Shown here in pieces: positions 1 through 12,424 of a DNA stretch of 64,000 nucleotides; the first letter of the stretch is position 1, and every line of letters begins with the position of its first letter. The notes under the pieces are model-generated. The model saw only the letters and a program-made list of their open reading frames with translations. It was not told where the DNA came from and did no database searches. The position numbers and the translations under genes are program-made. This DNA is from Sextonia rubra (lineage: Eukaryota; Streptophyta; Magnoliopsida; Laurales; Lauraceae). The stretch spans positions 30,497,001-30,561,000 of the forward strand of contig JASUAD010000004.1 in NCBI GenBank assembly GCA_037013555.1. Direction: 5' to 3'.

Positions 1-1234
1 TGATTGTCCATCATTCCTTTGTGCTCTTTTTCATTCAATCATTCATGAGCTCTCAAATACAACTATACGGTTACCTTTTGTTTCTTTAATATCATTTTTT
101 TTTAATTTTTTGTTTGAGTTCAATGCCTCTTTGATGAGTATATCTAAATGCATATATTAATCTATTTCATATCATTTGTTATTTCTTCATATACAATTAC
201 TTCTTAATGTTATTTGTTTTTTCTTTATTTTTTCTTTATCATATGTTGTGAGATTTTTTTTTGATACTTTATTATTGAAAAATCTATTAAGAATATTAAT
301 TTTGGTTACATTGGATTACAGAGGGCTATGTAAATGAATAGATTAAAATTGGCAAGAGTGATGCCCACTATATTAGTTTTTGGCCTGCCATGTTTTTATA
401 GGTTAAAAATATCTAAAAATCACTATTATATGTTAACATTCAGGCCTCCAGAGATCCATTGTAGGGCCCACATAATTATAATCTTAAACACTCAAAATGA
501 ATACCAACTTTAAGTGCCTAATTGATGTAGAGTATTTATGTTAATGTAACTTAGTTACTTTATTATACATATTTATTTATTGAGGGTTTTAGTCCATCTT
601 TGCTCTCTCTAGGAGAAAGTTCCGGTTCTGTCAGTCTTAATGAGAAATCCTTGTTCCAAGAGCATTAAGGAATCATTGGATCTACAAAACACTCTTTTTT
701 TACTAAACACACTGTAAATGCTTTACGTGAGAAACAACATATGCATGGCTAGCCAAGTTGCAGTTCTATGGTGAGAGATCTTTAAAACTTTTAGTGGGAA
801 TGAACTCCAAAATGAACATTAAGACATATGCTCACCCATCACATGATCCTTAAGACCTTGACTTATAACAAGAGACCTAGAGCATACGATTTTTACCTCA
901 TAATTCATTGATATGTATACCCATTTGATTGCCCTGCCATGGATGGCCATCCTTGTAAAGTAAGAGAATACAAGAAGATGTGAACCACTCAACAATAGGC
1001 AGTGACTGATAGAGAATTATTGTTGGATATATTTCTTAACTATCCATTTGAAGGCTATCAATTGAAGTTCTAAGAGTTGTTCCATTGACCACTAGTGTAA
1101 GTTTTATCCATGGTAGGACTAGGACCCATCAAATCAACAATCAATTACAAAACCATGAGTAAAATAGGTGATACTAAATTCATTATCATGAAACACAACA
1201 ACGTTTTGGCTGTGGATGCAGAGAGATTAGAAGG
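1..1234. other. AT-rich intergenic flank, no gene seen
   Basis: AT-rich sequence with no long reading frame and no recognisable transposon ends. It presumably holds the promoter and 5' UTR of the response regulator gene that starts at 1235, but I cannot point to a convincing TATA box or transcription start. Confidence 0.5.
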
Positions 1235-2162
1235 ATGACGCCATTTGGTCTGGGCTTGTCTAGTGCATCTAGGAGACTCAAAGGTGTGGCAGCTGATGAT
1301 AATGGGCCCCCTGCTAGGCTATCATCATCGACAACTAGCCCGGTTCAAGGGCTAGTGCTCAAAAACAAACTGAAGGCTCTCGTTGTAGATGACAACAGGA
1401 CAACTCGTACTGTCCACACCACACTCTTACGCAATGTCGGTGTGGAAACTCATGAAGTGGAGAATGGGAGGAGGGCCATAGATCTCTGTCTAGATGGGGT
1501 AGACTACGATATTATTATATTGGAAATGGAAGTCCCCATTATGGATGGCCAACTGGTAAGTTTGTGCGAGATTCATTTACATAGACAGGGCAAATAATAT
1601 ACATGCAGGTCAGGACTCTGATTATCTATGTGATTTTTATCTATCCAACTTCTGGGGCTCACAACTTTGCTTTTGTTTTTTCAATTTAAGCCACGTCAAT
1701 AGAAGTGCATTTCCTAAAACTCCTAGCCACTTCATTAGAAATGAAAAGGGCCCCTAGTTTTTATTTCTCTCTACAGTTCTCCAATCACATAGCACCCCAG
1801 GATGAAGAAATTTAAGGGCATGACAATAAATTGACTGCATACATTTTCTTCAAAAGAAATACTTTGTTAGAATACTAGGTAAACTAAAGTATATATGAAT
1901 CTTAATCTAATTCTTACTTTAATTAAACCTAGTCAAATTCTAATTTAAACTTATTTCAAATTTTATTTCAATTTTAAATGATTGACAGGCAACCAGACTA
2001 ATCAGGGCAATGGGGATTTGCTCCAAGATACTAGGTGTCAGTGCAAGCTCACGTCGGAAGGAAACTTTCATGAAGGCCGGGATCGACGCCTTCTTTGTGA
2101 AACCGATCTCTCATGTTGAGCTGATCCCTATAATTCGCGAAATAGACAACGACAAACTCTGA
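1235..2162 (+). CDS. Type-C (ARR22/24-like) response regulator, two exons, D-to-E at the phosphoacceptor
   Basis: A stand-alone receiver-domain protein of the plant cytokinin-type two-component phosphorelay. Exon 1 is 1235-1555 (107 codons, donor GTAAG at 1556). Exon 2 is 1989-2162 (acceptor TGACAG), ending in TGA at 2160, with phase 0 at the junction. The joined product is 164 residues and almost all of it from about residue 45 on is receiver domain. The acidic pair is D52-D53 (VVDDN), the conserved Ser/Thr is S125 (GVSA) and the conserved Lys is K145 (FFVKP). The position that is normally the phospho-accepting Asp (LMDMEMP in the family) reads ILEMEVP, so residue 97 is Glu. There is no DNA-binding output domain, as in type-A and type-C regulators. 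The first 45 residues match nothing I recognise, and the true start could lie further upstream behind an intron. Family: quite sure. Function as a non-phosphorylatable or constitutively active regulator: inference. Confidence 0.8.
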
Positions 2163-5100
2163 AAGCATGGATGAATGGCCAGCGTAAATAAATAAATAAG
2201 AGAAGCTTTTCATAAGAAGCATATTAATAAATAAGAAAAGCTTCTAATCTAAAGCATATGGAGTTGTTTCCTTGTTTTCTTTGTGTGCTTGCGTGCTTTT
2301 TTCTATTGTGTTTGTAAATAATAATAATAATGATGATGATGATGTTTGTTTCTATTTTGCTTTAACTATTGATCATTTCATTAGTGACATAATTGATGAA
2401 TTACGCCTAAACGTAAAACACTAAATTTTTTTGAAATTTCTATATTATAATATTTGACACTGAAGGATCGTTTTTTATTTGAATTTCTAAATTGTATCTT
2501 CAATTTTATATGCAGTGGAAGAAATAAACAAACTAGCAAATCAATAACCACACAGAGACAAGAGGCACATGATTTTTACGAGGAAAATTCAAAGCAGGAA
2601 AAAACCACGAGTCTAAACTGGACTAACAATCAAAGACCATGAATCACACAATTACAAGAAATATATTCACAACTGGTTTCTAATTCTCACGCAACCTAAG
2701 GACTTTAATTTTCTATGCACAGTACTGCAATGACTCCCTACAGTCCACTACATCGTATTCAACTTGTACTTGACTCTTCATACAATCTTCTATAAGAAAT
2801 GTAGAAGAGACAATTCTCTAGAACAAAGCTTTAGCTCAATCTCTTCAATGGAAGCTCTAGAGAAAACATGTGATCTCCAATGTGTAATCTCCACTCAAAA
2901 TAATGAGAACTGTGTATTAGGGTTGAGAGAGGAACCTTTTAAATAACCCATAATTCATGTACTAAGGTTATAATCCTTGTAGAATAAGAACTACCAATTC
3001 TGACATAAACAGAAAGCAATTCCATAACATGAAGTGGGTTTTCTCCACCAGTGCACTTGAGCAGGTGCTACACTCATTTAGTTATATGTCCAGGCTTGAG
3101 TACGGTCTTCTAGAGTTTGAGTGCATATATTTCTGCCTTGGGTGCTTGAGCGCGTGCTATACACATTTAGTTATACGTTCTAGGCTTGAGCACGGTCTTC
3201 CAAAGTCTGAATGCATATATTTCTGTCTTGGGTGCTTGAGCACGAATGCAGGGGCGCACCTTATTTTCTGAATTCTTTACTTCAGCTTTTCAAGCAACGC
3301 AAACCACAATCCATTCAAAAAAATTATAAAATACAACTTAATCGACCTAGAGTTTTGTCCAACCTATGAATTACCTAATTACAAAATTCTTTATAGACTT
3401 CTCAAAAGAAAAAAATTGAAAAAGGAAGAGAATGAAATAATGATGCAAGATTGCATGAACCTTAAATAGGATGGATGGAATTTACAGTTGATCGTGCTTA
3501 AAAAGAACCAAGTGAGAAAAAAATTAACCTTTAAGTGGTAAAGTTTAGATAGTTTAGATTGAGAAGAAGGCTACTAATCCTCGATACTTTGTTTTCAAGG
3601 ATATGCACAATACTCTTTATCAAATTTAGGTTAACCACACAAAAGACGGGTAGATATTTGTAGATAAAATTCTCACACATCATTATAAATCCATCAGCAG
3701 GCTCACATGTTGAAATTCAAACTACTAAAAACCAATGCCACATCTTGAACTATCACTTCCTAAAATTTTATTTTGACAAGAAAAATGATACCCATGAGAT
3801 TGATCCATCGGTGACTATTAATGTTTTGAATTTCAGCATATGAGCCAACTAATGGATTTATAAAAACTTGCCTAGAGAGTCTCCAGTCGTGGCCTCAAAG
3901 AATTTGAACTTAAAAAATTTCTAAAATAATTATACCTCCAGCGGTATATGTATCTTAGTGTGTGAGAATTAAGCAAAGATTGGATATTACTGCGTATCTT
4001 GAGAATGTAGGGATGTCTCTGTGGACACAAAACTCTACTCTAAGATAGAGTACAAATAAGTCTAGATAGTTCCCCCTGGGCCACTAGTCCATGTCAGGAA
4101 TAAAAAGAAAATATTGCTCTTCTTTAACTAATTACTCATGAGACCAATAACTAACACCACTAGTGTATGAGAAAGGTGATGCATGCAAGCAGGATTTTCC
4201 CTACGGATGTTTACTTATGTAAAACAACTCTCAGGAGGCCCACACTACATCCACTCTTTAATGTGGAGGCCCAAATTACATCTAAGGACAAATGCTATTT
4301 TCATGCAATAGCATCCCTTGGGACATCCTCAAAAGAAAATCTGTCATACATGTATTACAAGAGAAGGGGAGGAGTTTTCTACCAAAAAGTTGTCCTAGAG
4401 GAACCGCAAAATACAATCTACTTAGAGTGCAAGCTTACCCAGTCACAGTAATTCCCACTTGGTGCTTACTTTGGGTGACTCTGAAGTCACTTCTTTAAAT
4501 TGGTGTGCATATGATAGTCATGGTTCTTTTGTAATGATCAAACATATGGACCTAATTCTAATTTGCCCTAGTACACGGATACAGTGCTTTTGAGAAATCT
4601 GGATTTCATATGTCGACCCTTCCTATGCTGGATTCATAGGGTTGATCTTGGGATCTAAATTTGCATCTATCTTAATGAGAACTAGGGCCCATGCTTAAAA
4701 TTTACCCCCAAAACCACTCTCACAATATTGGCTATATTTTAAAAATATCAGGATACATACTTAAATGATATTTTTTAATAATATTGATATTTTTAATATG
4801 GAAACTTTCTTCTAAAGCATACTTTACAGACCAACCTATAGGGTCTACTTAGAGCATGCATATCAGTGGAGGGAAGGGTGGATCGAAAGGTAAACTTATG
4901 GATAAGAATCAACTAAAAATTAGCCCCATCAAATTATCATAGCCATTGATTTGGAAGCCTTAAATTCTAATGTCATTTTAATCATAGATTTATTTTTGTT
5001 TTATTTATTTATTTAGATTAAATCCAATGGTGAGTAATAGTTTCGTAAGTGTAAAATTGGGTCTCATGCCACATCATGGGATGAAAAGAGTGTGAGAGGG

Positions 5101-6419
5101 TTGTATTGATCAAAGGAACCACAAAGTTGGATTGCATATGCGGGACAATCATTAGAGAACATTTTCCTTTTTAAAACAGCAAAATATAAAAATATCTCAT
5201 AAATATGGAAATAATAAAAATGTGTATAAAATGTTATATCAGGATGTTATTTTCATTTATAATATATAACTATTTATAAATTTTTATTATCAAAAGGCTG
5301 ACTTATTTTCTATCATTTTCTTCCTATAATAGCATGTAAATCGTAAACATGAAAATAGCTTGATGCTCAATTAATATGATAATTTCCCGACATTGACATT
5401 TACAAAAATTATGACAACTTAATGGTGTGTTGCCTTTCTTACACTTTGAAGCTATATAGTTACAAAAGAAAGGTCAAATTTTACTTCTTAATCCACATTA
5501 ACAATAAGTGTTATTATTCACTAGCTCAACTTAAATGTCTAGAAGCTACTAACATAATAATTCTCATATCTGACCTTTATCAAAATGGAATCCATCGTGC
5601 TTCTATATAACACACTATTTACATGTTTAACTTTTGGGTCTCATTAGTGGATAGTTATGTTAAATCCAATAGGAATGATGTTGGTCCACTATTGTTTAAG
5701 ATGGTTCAATATAGTTACATTGTTTACTTGATCCTATAATGATTATGTTAATTATGTGAGCCCAACTTAATATTTGATTTTATTGTCAATCAAAAGGCAT
5801 TTTTTTACTTCAAAAGTCATTTTCTCATGCATGTAGATTGTATGTAGCCTACAAGTGAACATCAATTAATATACTTAAAAAGTTCAAACTTATATAGGTG
5901 TTTAACTAGAGGCCCATTTGGATACATACCGAATGTAATATTTACAAATTTAAATAATAGCAAGAACAAATATTGCTAACCAGTTATTGACAATTGTAAT
6001 ATATGCTTAAGGCAGATTCATTGGTTTGTGTCAAGGTTCTTAATCAAAATGATTACCACAATTCATAAAAGAAGTAATCAAGATGATTACTACAATTCAT
6101 TTTAATAGTTTTTAATGTATGTGCTAGTGTCTTAGGCCTTTCAGTGTGAATGATATATACATTCCACATAATATTTGCAATTACATCTGGCATTCTATTG
6201 CCTTATTGACGTCACCATCTATTTTTTAAACATCATTTGGCTCGTCAATGTCCTCTTGTTCACAAGATTGATATTCTCATTGAAGGTTATATTCTTCATA
6301 TATCAAATCTTCACCATTAGAATAGACGTTAATTAGGTTGCGCAAGGCAGAATATAAGATCAAATGCATAAAGACGAGGCTCTTATATCAGTTGTTTAAA
6401 ATTGCTAGTCCTAGATGGG
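2163..6419. other. Intergenic, AT-rich, no gene recognised
   Basis: Short open frames occur but none has a recognisable domain, codon pattern or splice context. A trinucleotide run of AAT then ATG units lies near 2310-2344 and a tandem repeat at 3056-3245 is listed separately. Otherwise I see nothing to annotate. Confidence 0.5.
3056..3245 (+). repeat. Tandem duplication, 89-90 bp period, about 2.1 copies
   Basis: The word CTTGAG followed by GTGCTA recurs at 3056 and 3145, and again at 3235 as a partial third copy. The units share blocks such as TTTAGTTATA and GCATATATTTCTG. The period is near a multiple of three, so a forward frame stays open through both units, but the protein resembles nothing known and I treat it as non-coding. 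Confidence 0.75.
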
Positions 6420-6782
6420 TGTCGGAACCAAATTCGCCAAGTACCTTTGTGTGTTTCGATGTGAGATAGATCCTATGAACTCATTGTGAATGCTCTTAGA
6501 TCTTCGGAGTGATCATCAAAGGGTTTTCATCTCCCTTATATAGAGCAATCCCTAGGAATCACGACTACTATGGACTCTACCCCTCCTGGAATCTTACATC
6601 TCTGACCAAAGTTGGAATTCTAACAGACCAGGAGTCTAATGCTGATCTAAACTCTACATCCAAGAGATTGATTCCTATCTGACTCTACCAAATCAAGATT
6701 TATGTGAGTTCATCTGTGGCACACCACTAGTCTCAAACTAGTGTGGGCCCCATGACAATTAGGCTACACAATTTTCCTAACA
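6420..6782 (-). mobile_element. Probable solo LTR, minus orientation
   Basis: Read on the minus strand, a 363-bp block begins TGTTAGGAAAATTG and ends GGTTCCGACA, giving the TG...CA termini of an LTR. It contains a TATA-like CTATATAAGG about two thirds of the way through. No internal retrotransposon sequence flanks it. I could not find a matching 5-bp target duplication (ATGGG on the left, TATAC on the right), so the call rests on termini and composition. Confidence 0.5.
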
Positions 6783-8939
6783 TATACCTCTTTGTACTTT
6801 GAACCCATCTTCCTCACAACACTTAAAAAAATAGCATTTGATGCAAAACCCTCACATTCCACTTGAATATGAATGAACTTAAAACCAAAAGTACAACCAA
6901 CCATAGCATTTTGTGATAAAAATCCATATCAATTTCAACACAGTGCCTGATTATATGACTTGACAAAGATAGGAATATGTGTGCCATCAGTTACTTCGAT
7001 AGAATCCTATATTACATAATAGGAAAATTTTTTTAATTAAACATATGTGCATCATCAAAACTTAAAAAAAAAGGTTATTTGTTCAACCTTGAAAAAAAAG
7101 GTGAAATGTGTACCATTTGCAATTTTCGATGGAGTATTTTTTTTTAATGAATCAAATATGTATTGTGCCAACAAAGAGAGGATAACTTGAAAACTCCATT
7201 AAAATGACAATTGATTGTTTCATGTGAATGTTGAAAATGTTCTTGAACTTAATGATTGATAGCATTTTAACCGATTGTAAACAAGAATAGTATAAGTTGT
7301 TCTTCGAGCATTATATCTTATATTAGACAGAAGAACTTTGCTACGATAACATCATACGACTTCATAAATATAGACCAATTAATAACTTGTTTACATAAGC
7401 TTCACTAGAAAAATGATGAATAACAATATGAAACTTATCTAAGTTTCTATATGCCAACCAAAGACAGATGCAAAAGTAAGCATATTAAGCCTAATCTATT
7501 CCCTTCGACAAGCATTAATGTCATCATTAGACATTATATTTTAATTTCAAAGTTTTGCAACAAAAAATATTTAGTTTCAAGAAATGAAATTCATCACAGT
7601 AAAATGAAGAAGATATTTACAAAAAAAGAAAAAGAAAAAAAAACCGTGATCAGTTTCAATGACATTCTATTAAGATTCATTAAAAAAATAATGGTCATTT
7701 AAGCATGGATATTTACCATCTAAGCAAACTGCCCACCCTCAAAATCAAACTTCCTATTAATGAAGAGTCGTCTTCTCAAGGCACAAGCTAATGAAGATTT
7801 TTTTTTTCCATTTGGATCGTAGTACGCAAAGTGAGGTTAAACCAAATTCTATCAATTATCCAAAAAAAAAAATACTTTTTATGGAAGCATTTAACAATTT
7901 CCTCTAAACATTTATTTAGACTGTAATCATTGAAGATAAAGAGCAAAGCATACGTTTTATTCAATTACATAATGTTAAAGATGCAAAAGAGATAAAAGTG
8001 CATTAATTACAATTATGACTAGCCTAAAAAACATAAGTCATAATAAGATATACAAAAGATATCCCAAAATGAGAGTTGGTATGATGGCACTCAAGTGCAT
8101 GGACATGACGACACAAGATTATATTGCAGGCACACTACTCTCAATACTTCTGTTGTGTGGATCTTATTAGGCTGCCTCAATTTTTAGTTCAAGGACAACA
8201 GATTTGTTTTGTCACCTACAACAATGAAGACCTAGCAAGTCAGCAGTAGAAGCCCCATTAGACATGGTCGACAATGAAGAATAAATGACAAGGATCAACA
8301 GAGTACAATGAAGCGTAAAGTTAGGCAAAGTCATCCAAGAATAAATTTTACCTCATCGTAGAATCAGAAGACAATAATTTGCATAATCAAATGCATCTTA
8401 ACAAAAACGCAAAACCATAAGGCTAATAAACCATAGGGTAGGACCATCCCAAACTGCAAAGTTGGGTAAAGAAAATACACAAGTTAATGGCAAGGTCAAA
8501 ATAATAAGCCTAGGGGAAATTCCAACCAAAGATTGGTACCCAAATATCCATCATCAAAATACATCATAAAACCTAGTGGTGTACGTCCACCTCAAATATA
8601 TCAATTTTGAGATTGCAAAGTAAATAAAGAGTCCTTTCCATATAGGGTTTATACCATAGTTGCAATTTCGTTTCATCTCCATTTCGATTGGACCTCTAAA
8701 ATGAAATATTTCGGCATTCAAAACTTTAGCAAATTTTTTAGAGTAAATTGTTGGTAATATATAAATAAATAAATATTAAAAATAAATATTTAAATTTAAA
8801 AATAATATATAATTCCGTGCTTTTAATTTACTCTACTAAGATTAAAAAAAGACTAATTGATGGCCATTTTCATGGGCTCACCATCCAAACTATTTAGTAT
8901 AATACAGTTTAATAAGAGGGCAATGGAGTAGAACTGGAG
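6783..8939. other. Intergenic, no gene recognised
   Basis: AT-rich, with many A and T runs and no coding or transposon signature that I can support. Confidence 0.45.
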
Positions 8940-9600
8940 CAGTAAAGGTATCAAACGGGCCGTGCCACCCAGCATGAAAATCAACGGGCCATGGCATAGT
9001 ACAGCCTCCCTCCTAAGCTGGTGGCATGGTATAGCATGGCACAACTGAATGATTGCATGGGGTATTTTGACTATTTTGCCCCTCGAACAACAAAAAAGCT
9101 ACTAATGTATGTGTTTTGTGTTTTGACCTTTTTACACAACACCCCCCCCCCCCCCAAACAAACCCCAAAAAATCCCCAGCCATAAGTAGTCATTGTGGGG
9201 CATTTACTCACATTTAAAAAATCTATAAATACCTACCTCTCGTCTCCTTTCTCACCACTTCTCATCCAAAGCTCTCTCCTGTTGCTCTTTCATATCTTTC
9301 TAACTCTCTCAAAATCTCTCTAACCCTCTCTCAAAACCTCTCTCTATTCATATTTGTAAGAAGTTTTTCGGGGCCAAAGATTGAGTCCTTAAAAACTTTG
9401 AGGTATTTATTTTATTTGAATTTTAGATTTCATATATTATATTTTATTAACTCTCATCTCCTCCCCATTCTTATATTAAATATCACAAAAAGTTCTATTA
9501 CTATTTATACATCTTTTTTTAACTTTTTTTGTTTTGAATATGGCTAGAGAATACCTTGAAGAAGAATTTCCTTTTAATGTAGTAGAAGAATAGGAAAGAG
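8940..9600 (+). mobile_element. 5' part of an Ac-like hAT element (fragment)
   Basis: The segment starts CAGTAAAGGTATCAAACG and runs into GGGCC-rich words (GGGCCGTGCC, ACGGGCCATGG), a composition I associate with the ends of plant Ac-type hAT elements. A run of 14 C lies at 9142-9155. A TATA-like CTATAAATACC follows near 9223, then a CT-rich leader, then an ATG at 9540 opening a 17-codon frame (MAREYLEEEF...) that stops at 9591. No right terminus or matching 8-bp duplication was found, so the element looks truncated or heavily rearranged. Identification is by resemblance only. Confidence 0.42.
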
Positions 9601-10370
9601 CTTGAGGAGCAACGAAGTAAGAAAAGAACAAGAAAAGCGAGAGGAAGGAAGGAGAAATCCAAGCAATGCCTTGGATGTCCAAGTTTGGTCCCACCACCCT
9701 TGCATGCCAAAGTTGGAAACCCCTTATGAGCTCAAATTTGAAATTCAAATCTTGGAGATATTTTTATGATCAACTGAGCCCAATGCTAAGAAAATTAGAA
9801 GAAGCAACTAAGGATTCAAATTTAGAAAGTCTTACACGCCAAGATTCTCTCATAATTTCTCTCCCAAACTTTCCTAAACCATCCCAAACTTGGAGCCTAA
9901 GCTAAAGACCTTTCCTAAACCCATTATACCTTAGACCAGTGTTACAAAAACTATAAATAAAACCCAAGTGAAGGTACTACTGAAGGGGCACAATTCGTGC
10001 CTTTATTCATCTGATCCCCCTATTTTGTCACCCTCTACCACCCTTCTCCACCTCTCTTTCTTCCATTAAAACTCAGCCAAAGGGTCAACCCGTTGGCCAA
10101 ACCATCACTTTGGGTCCGTTCCACCACCATTACCATTTATAGTCCTCATTTCTTGGCTTCTTCTTTGTGCTTCCAATGAGATAAAGTATTCCTAAATTTT
10201 CAAGGATGCTCAAGCTGAAGACAATGACAGGATAGGTTTTCTTTACTAGGAAGAAGGGTGATATTTTTGTATCTTTTATTGGTTTTATGCAAGACAATGA
10301 CTAGAAGTTAATGAAAATTTTATGTTAACATAGATGAGTGCTTTCATTGTTATTTGTCATGCTTAGGCCT

Positions 10371-11360
10371 TGTTTGGCATCTTTTATCCATTTGAAATAG
10401 ATCTGCATGAATCAGGTCTACTTCAAATTTCCTTATTGGAATTAGATGGTGAAAAATTCGGCCGTTTGGTAACACTTAAAAAACTGATTGAAAAAGACTC
10501 TTTTAAATCAATATTTGATTTTTTTTATAAATGTGTTGATATGCATAGTGAAGATGTCACTAATACTTAACCAAATGGCCATTTGGAGTATTCTTAAGAT
10601 GATCAATAGTTCGGATATTGATACAAGGGCCCACAAAGTCCATAAATTAATGTCAAATGATTCACATTTATCTTCAAATATCTCAAGATTGGTGAATGAT
10701 TAATGGTTGATATTTAATATGGTGGTCATTCTTATTGATCTTAAGCATTTATATCTTCAGATTATAGTTGTGGGCCTCACAATTGGGAAAATATGAAAAA
10801 GGCGGATTGTTTGATACAAGTACAAAACCCAGTCAAGTGATAGGCATTCCATCAACGGTTGAGAGTCTTTTCTTCAATTTTAGGAGATCCAGATGGAACC
10901 AAGTTTTGAAATTTTGCATGATAGTCTTGTTTAGTCCAACAAAGAGGATTGACAGTTTTGACTTTCCTTTGGGACCCACAAACGTAAAAAATGAAGATCA
11001 ATGTGTCTGGGGTTTTCTACAAATATCTAAAAATATAAGAACATCCAACGGCTGAAATTTGGATATGTAGCCATGTTTGACTTTTAAAATCTGTTTAACG
11101 GTTTGGATGCTGATTTAGGTGCTAAAAAAGAAAAGGAAAAATTAGACTGCCTCAATCATCGTCATAGTGTTCATCCGCATGTCTGTACGCGTTAGACCAT
11201 TTTCTCTGTTTGAAATATAGTGCTTTTGGGAACCATCTGAAATAGACATATGTTGTCTTAACTCCAGTTAGAATGGACACAGTAAAAGCACTTCCCAAAA
11301 ATCTAAAATCTGTTTCAAACAGATTTAAGGCAATAAGAGGCAAAACTGCCAAACACCACA
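10371..11360. mobile_element. MITE-like element with GTTTGGCA inverted termini
   Basis: The left end reads TTGTTTGGCATCTTTT and the right end, reverse complemented, GGTGTTTGGCAGTTTTG. The interior is AT-rich with no transposase. Ends are approximate and no target duplication was confirmed. Confidence 0.4.
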
Positions 11361-11827
11361 TTAGTAACATGATTTACTTGTCTTGTATTCACTCTTATTG
11401 GATGTATTTTATTACTATTCATTTTAAACACTTATCATGTCGTCGTACCTGACTGTTCTAACCTTGGTGATGTAGGTGTTACCCCTGCTTGTAGGATGTG
11501 CTCGCTGAGGTGGTTGTGGAGCCACAAAGCCTAGTTGAGTGTCATGCTGAAGGTATCCTATTGACACCGGGTCTACATAAAGAGTATATAATCATTGTAG
11601 GGTAGCATTGTGTATTTAGCTATTTCAATTGTATTGGTATTTGTTGGCCGTTTTCTTGGGGGATGTGATGCCTTCATGAATTCATTAGGTATCCTAAGGC
11701 ATCCTAAGGTAGCGACTATGTCATTGCTGTACCGCATCCAGCGGTAGGTAACAATTGCTTTAAGTTGGAGCTTAATTTTCAGCAGAAGGGTAGGGATAGA
11801 TTCACTACAATGATGACAAGAAACAAC

Positions 11828-11830
<3 letters not shown>

Positions 11831-11856
<26 letters not shown>
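11831..11856. repeat. (TA)13 microsatellite
   Basis: Uninterrupted TA dinucleotide run about 75 bp upstream of the copia element's left target duplication. Confidence 0.95.
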
Positions 11857-11858
<2 letters not shown>

Positions 11859-11933
11859 CACACTTTGGTAAAATGGAGAGAACTGAAATATTGAAAAAAA
11901 ACAAGTGTGTCCAAGCTCTGCATGGTCGAGTAC

Positions 11934-12300
11934 TGTTGGCTATATGGGTCCTGACTATTAGTGGGTTCAATATCTGAGGTGGTTTCTTAATGATATTAGA
12001 AATTTCCTGTTTTGTCTAACAGCAGTTTTCTAATAGGTTAGGACTTTCCTTTTTCTTGAGATAGAGTTCTTGGGGGATAAGAATGTAATGGTTATATATA
12101 TATGATGTAATCTATAACCCTAGAAGAAAGAGGCTGAAAGTGGCTGAAATTCTAAGGTTGTGGTTTCACAGATTGGAGGAGAAACTAGTGGAAATTGGTT
12201 TCCCGTGGACGTAAGCATCTTTGCCGAACCACGTAAATCTCCCCATCTTCTTGTGTGGTGATTGTTGATCTTGGTTGTCTTTGGACACACGTGCACAACA
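11934..12300 (+). repeat. Copia 5' LTR (367 bp)
   Basis: Starts TGTTGGCTATATGG, ends GTGCACAACA. It matches the right LTR along its whole length with scattered substitutions and contains an AT-rich TATA-like stretch near 12095. Confidence 0.92.
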
Positions 12301-12302
12301 AG

Positions 12303-12313
12303 TAGTATCAGAG
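12303..12313 (+). other. Copia primer-binding site (tRNA-iMet type)
   Basis: TAGTATCAGAG lies two bases after the LTR. It differs by one base from the usual plant copia site TGGTATCAGAG. Confidence 0.8.
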
Positions 12314-12424
12314 AGTCAAAGTTGTGCGTGGAAGATCAACGGGAAGAGATTAGCCATGTTGATCTCTGCTGAGCCACACGCGTTGGGGATCTCTGTTTCC
12401 TGAAACAGAGAAACCGCAATGTGT

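Noticed and set aside
9476..9905. Frames of 60-90 codons following the hAT-like leader
   Set aside because: Only the short MAREYLEEEF stretch fits a transposase N-terminus. The rest shows no hAT domain.
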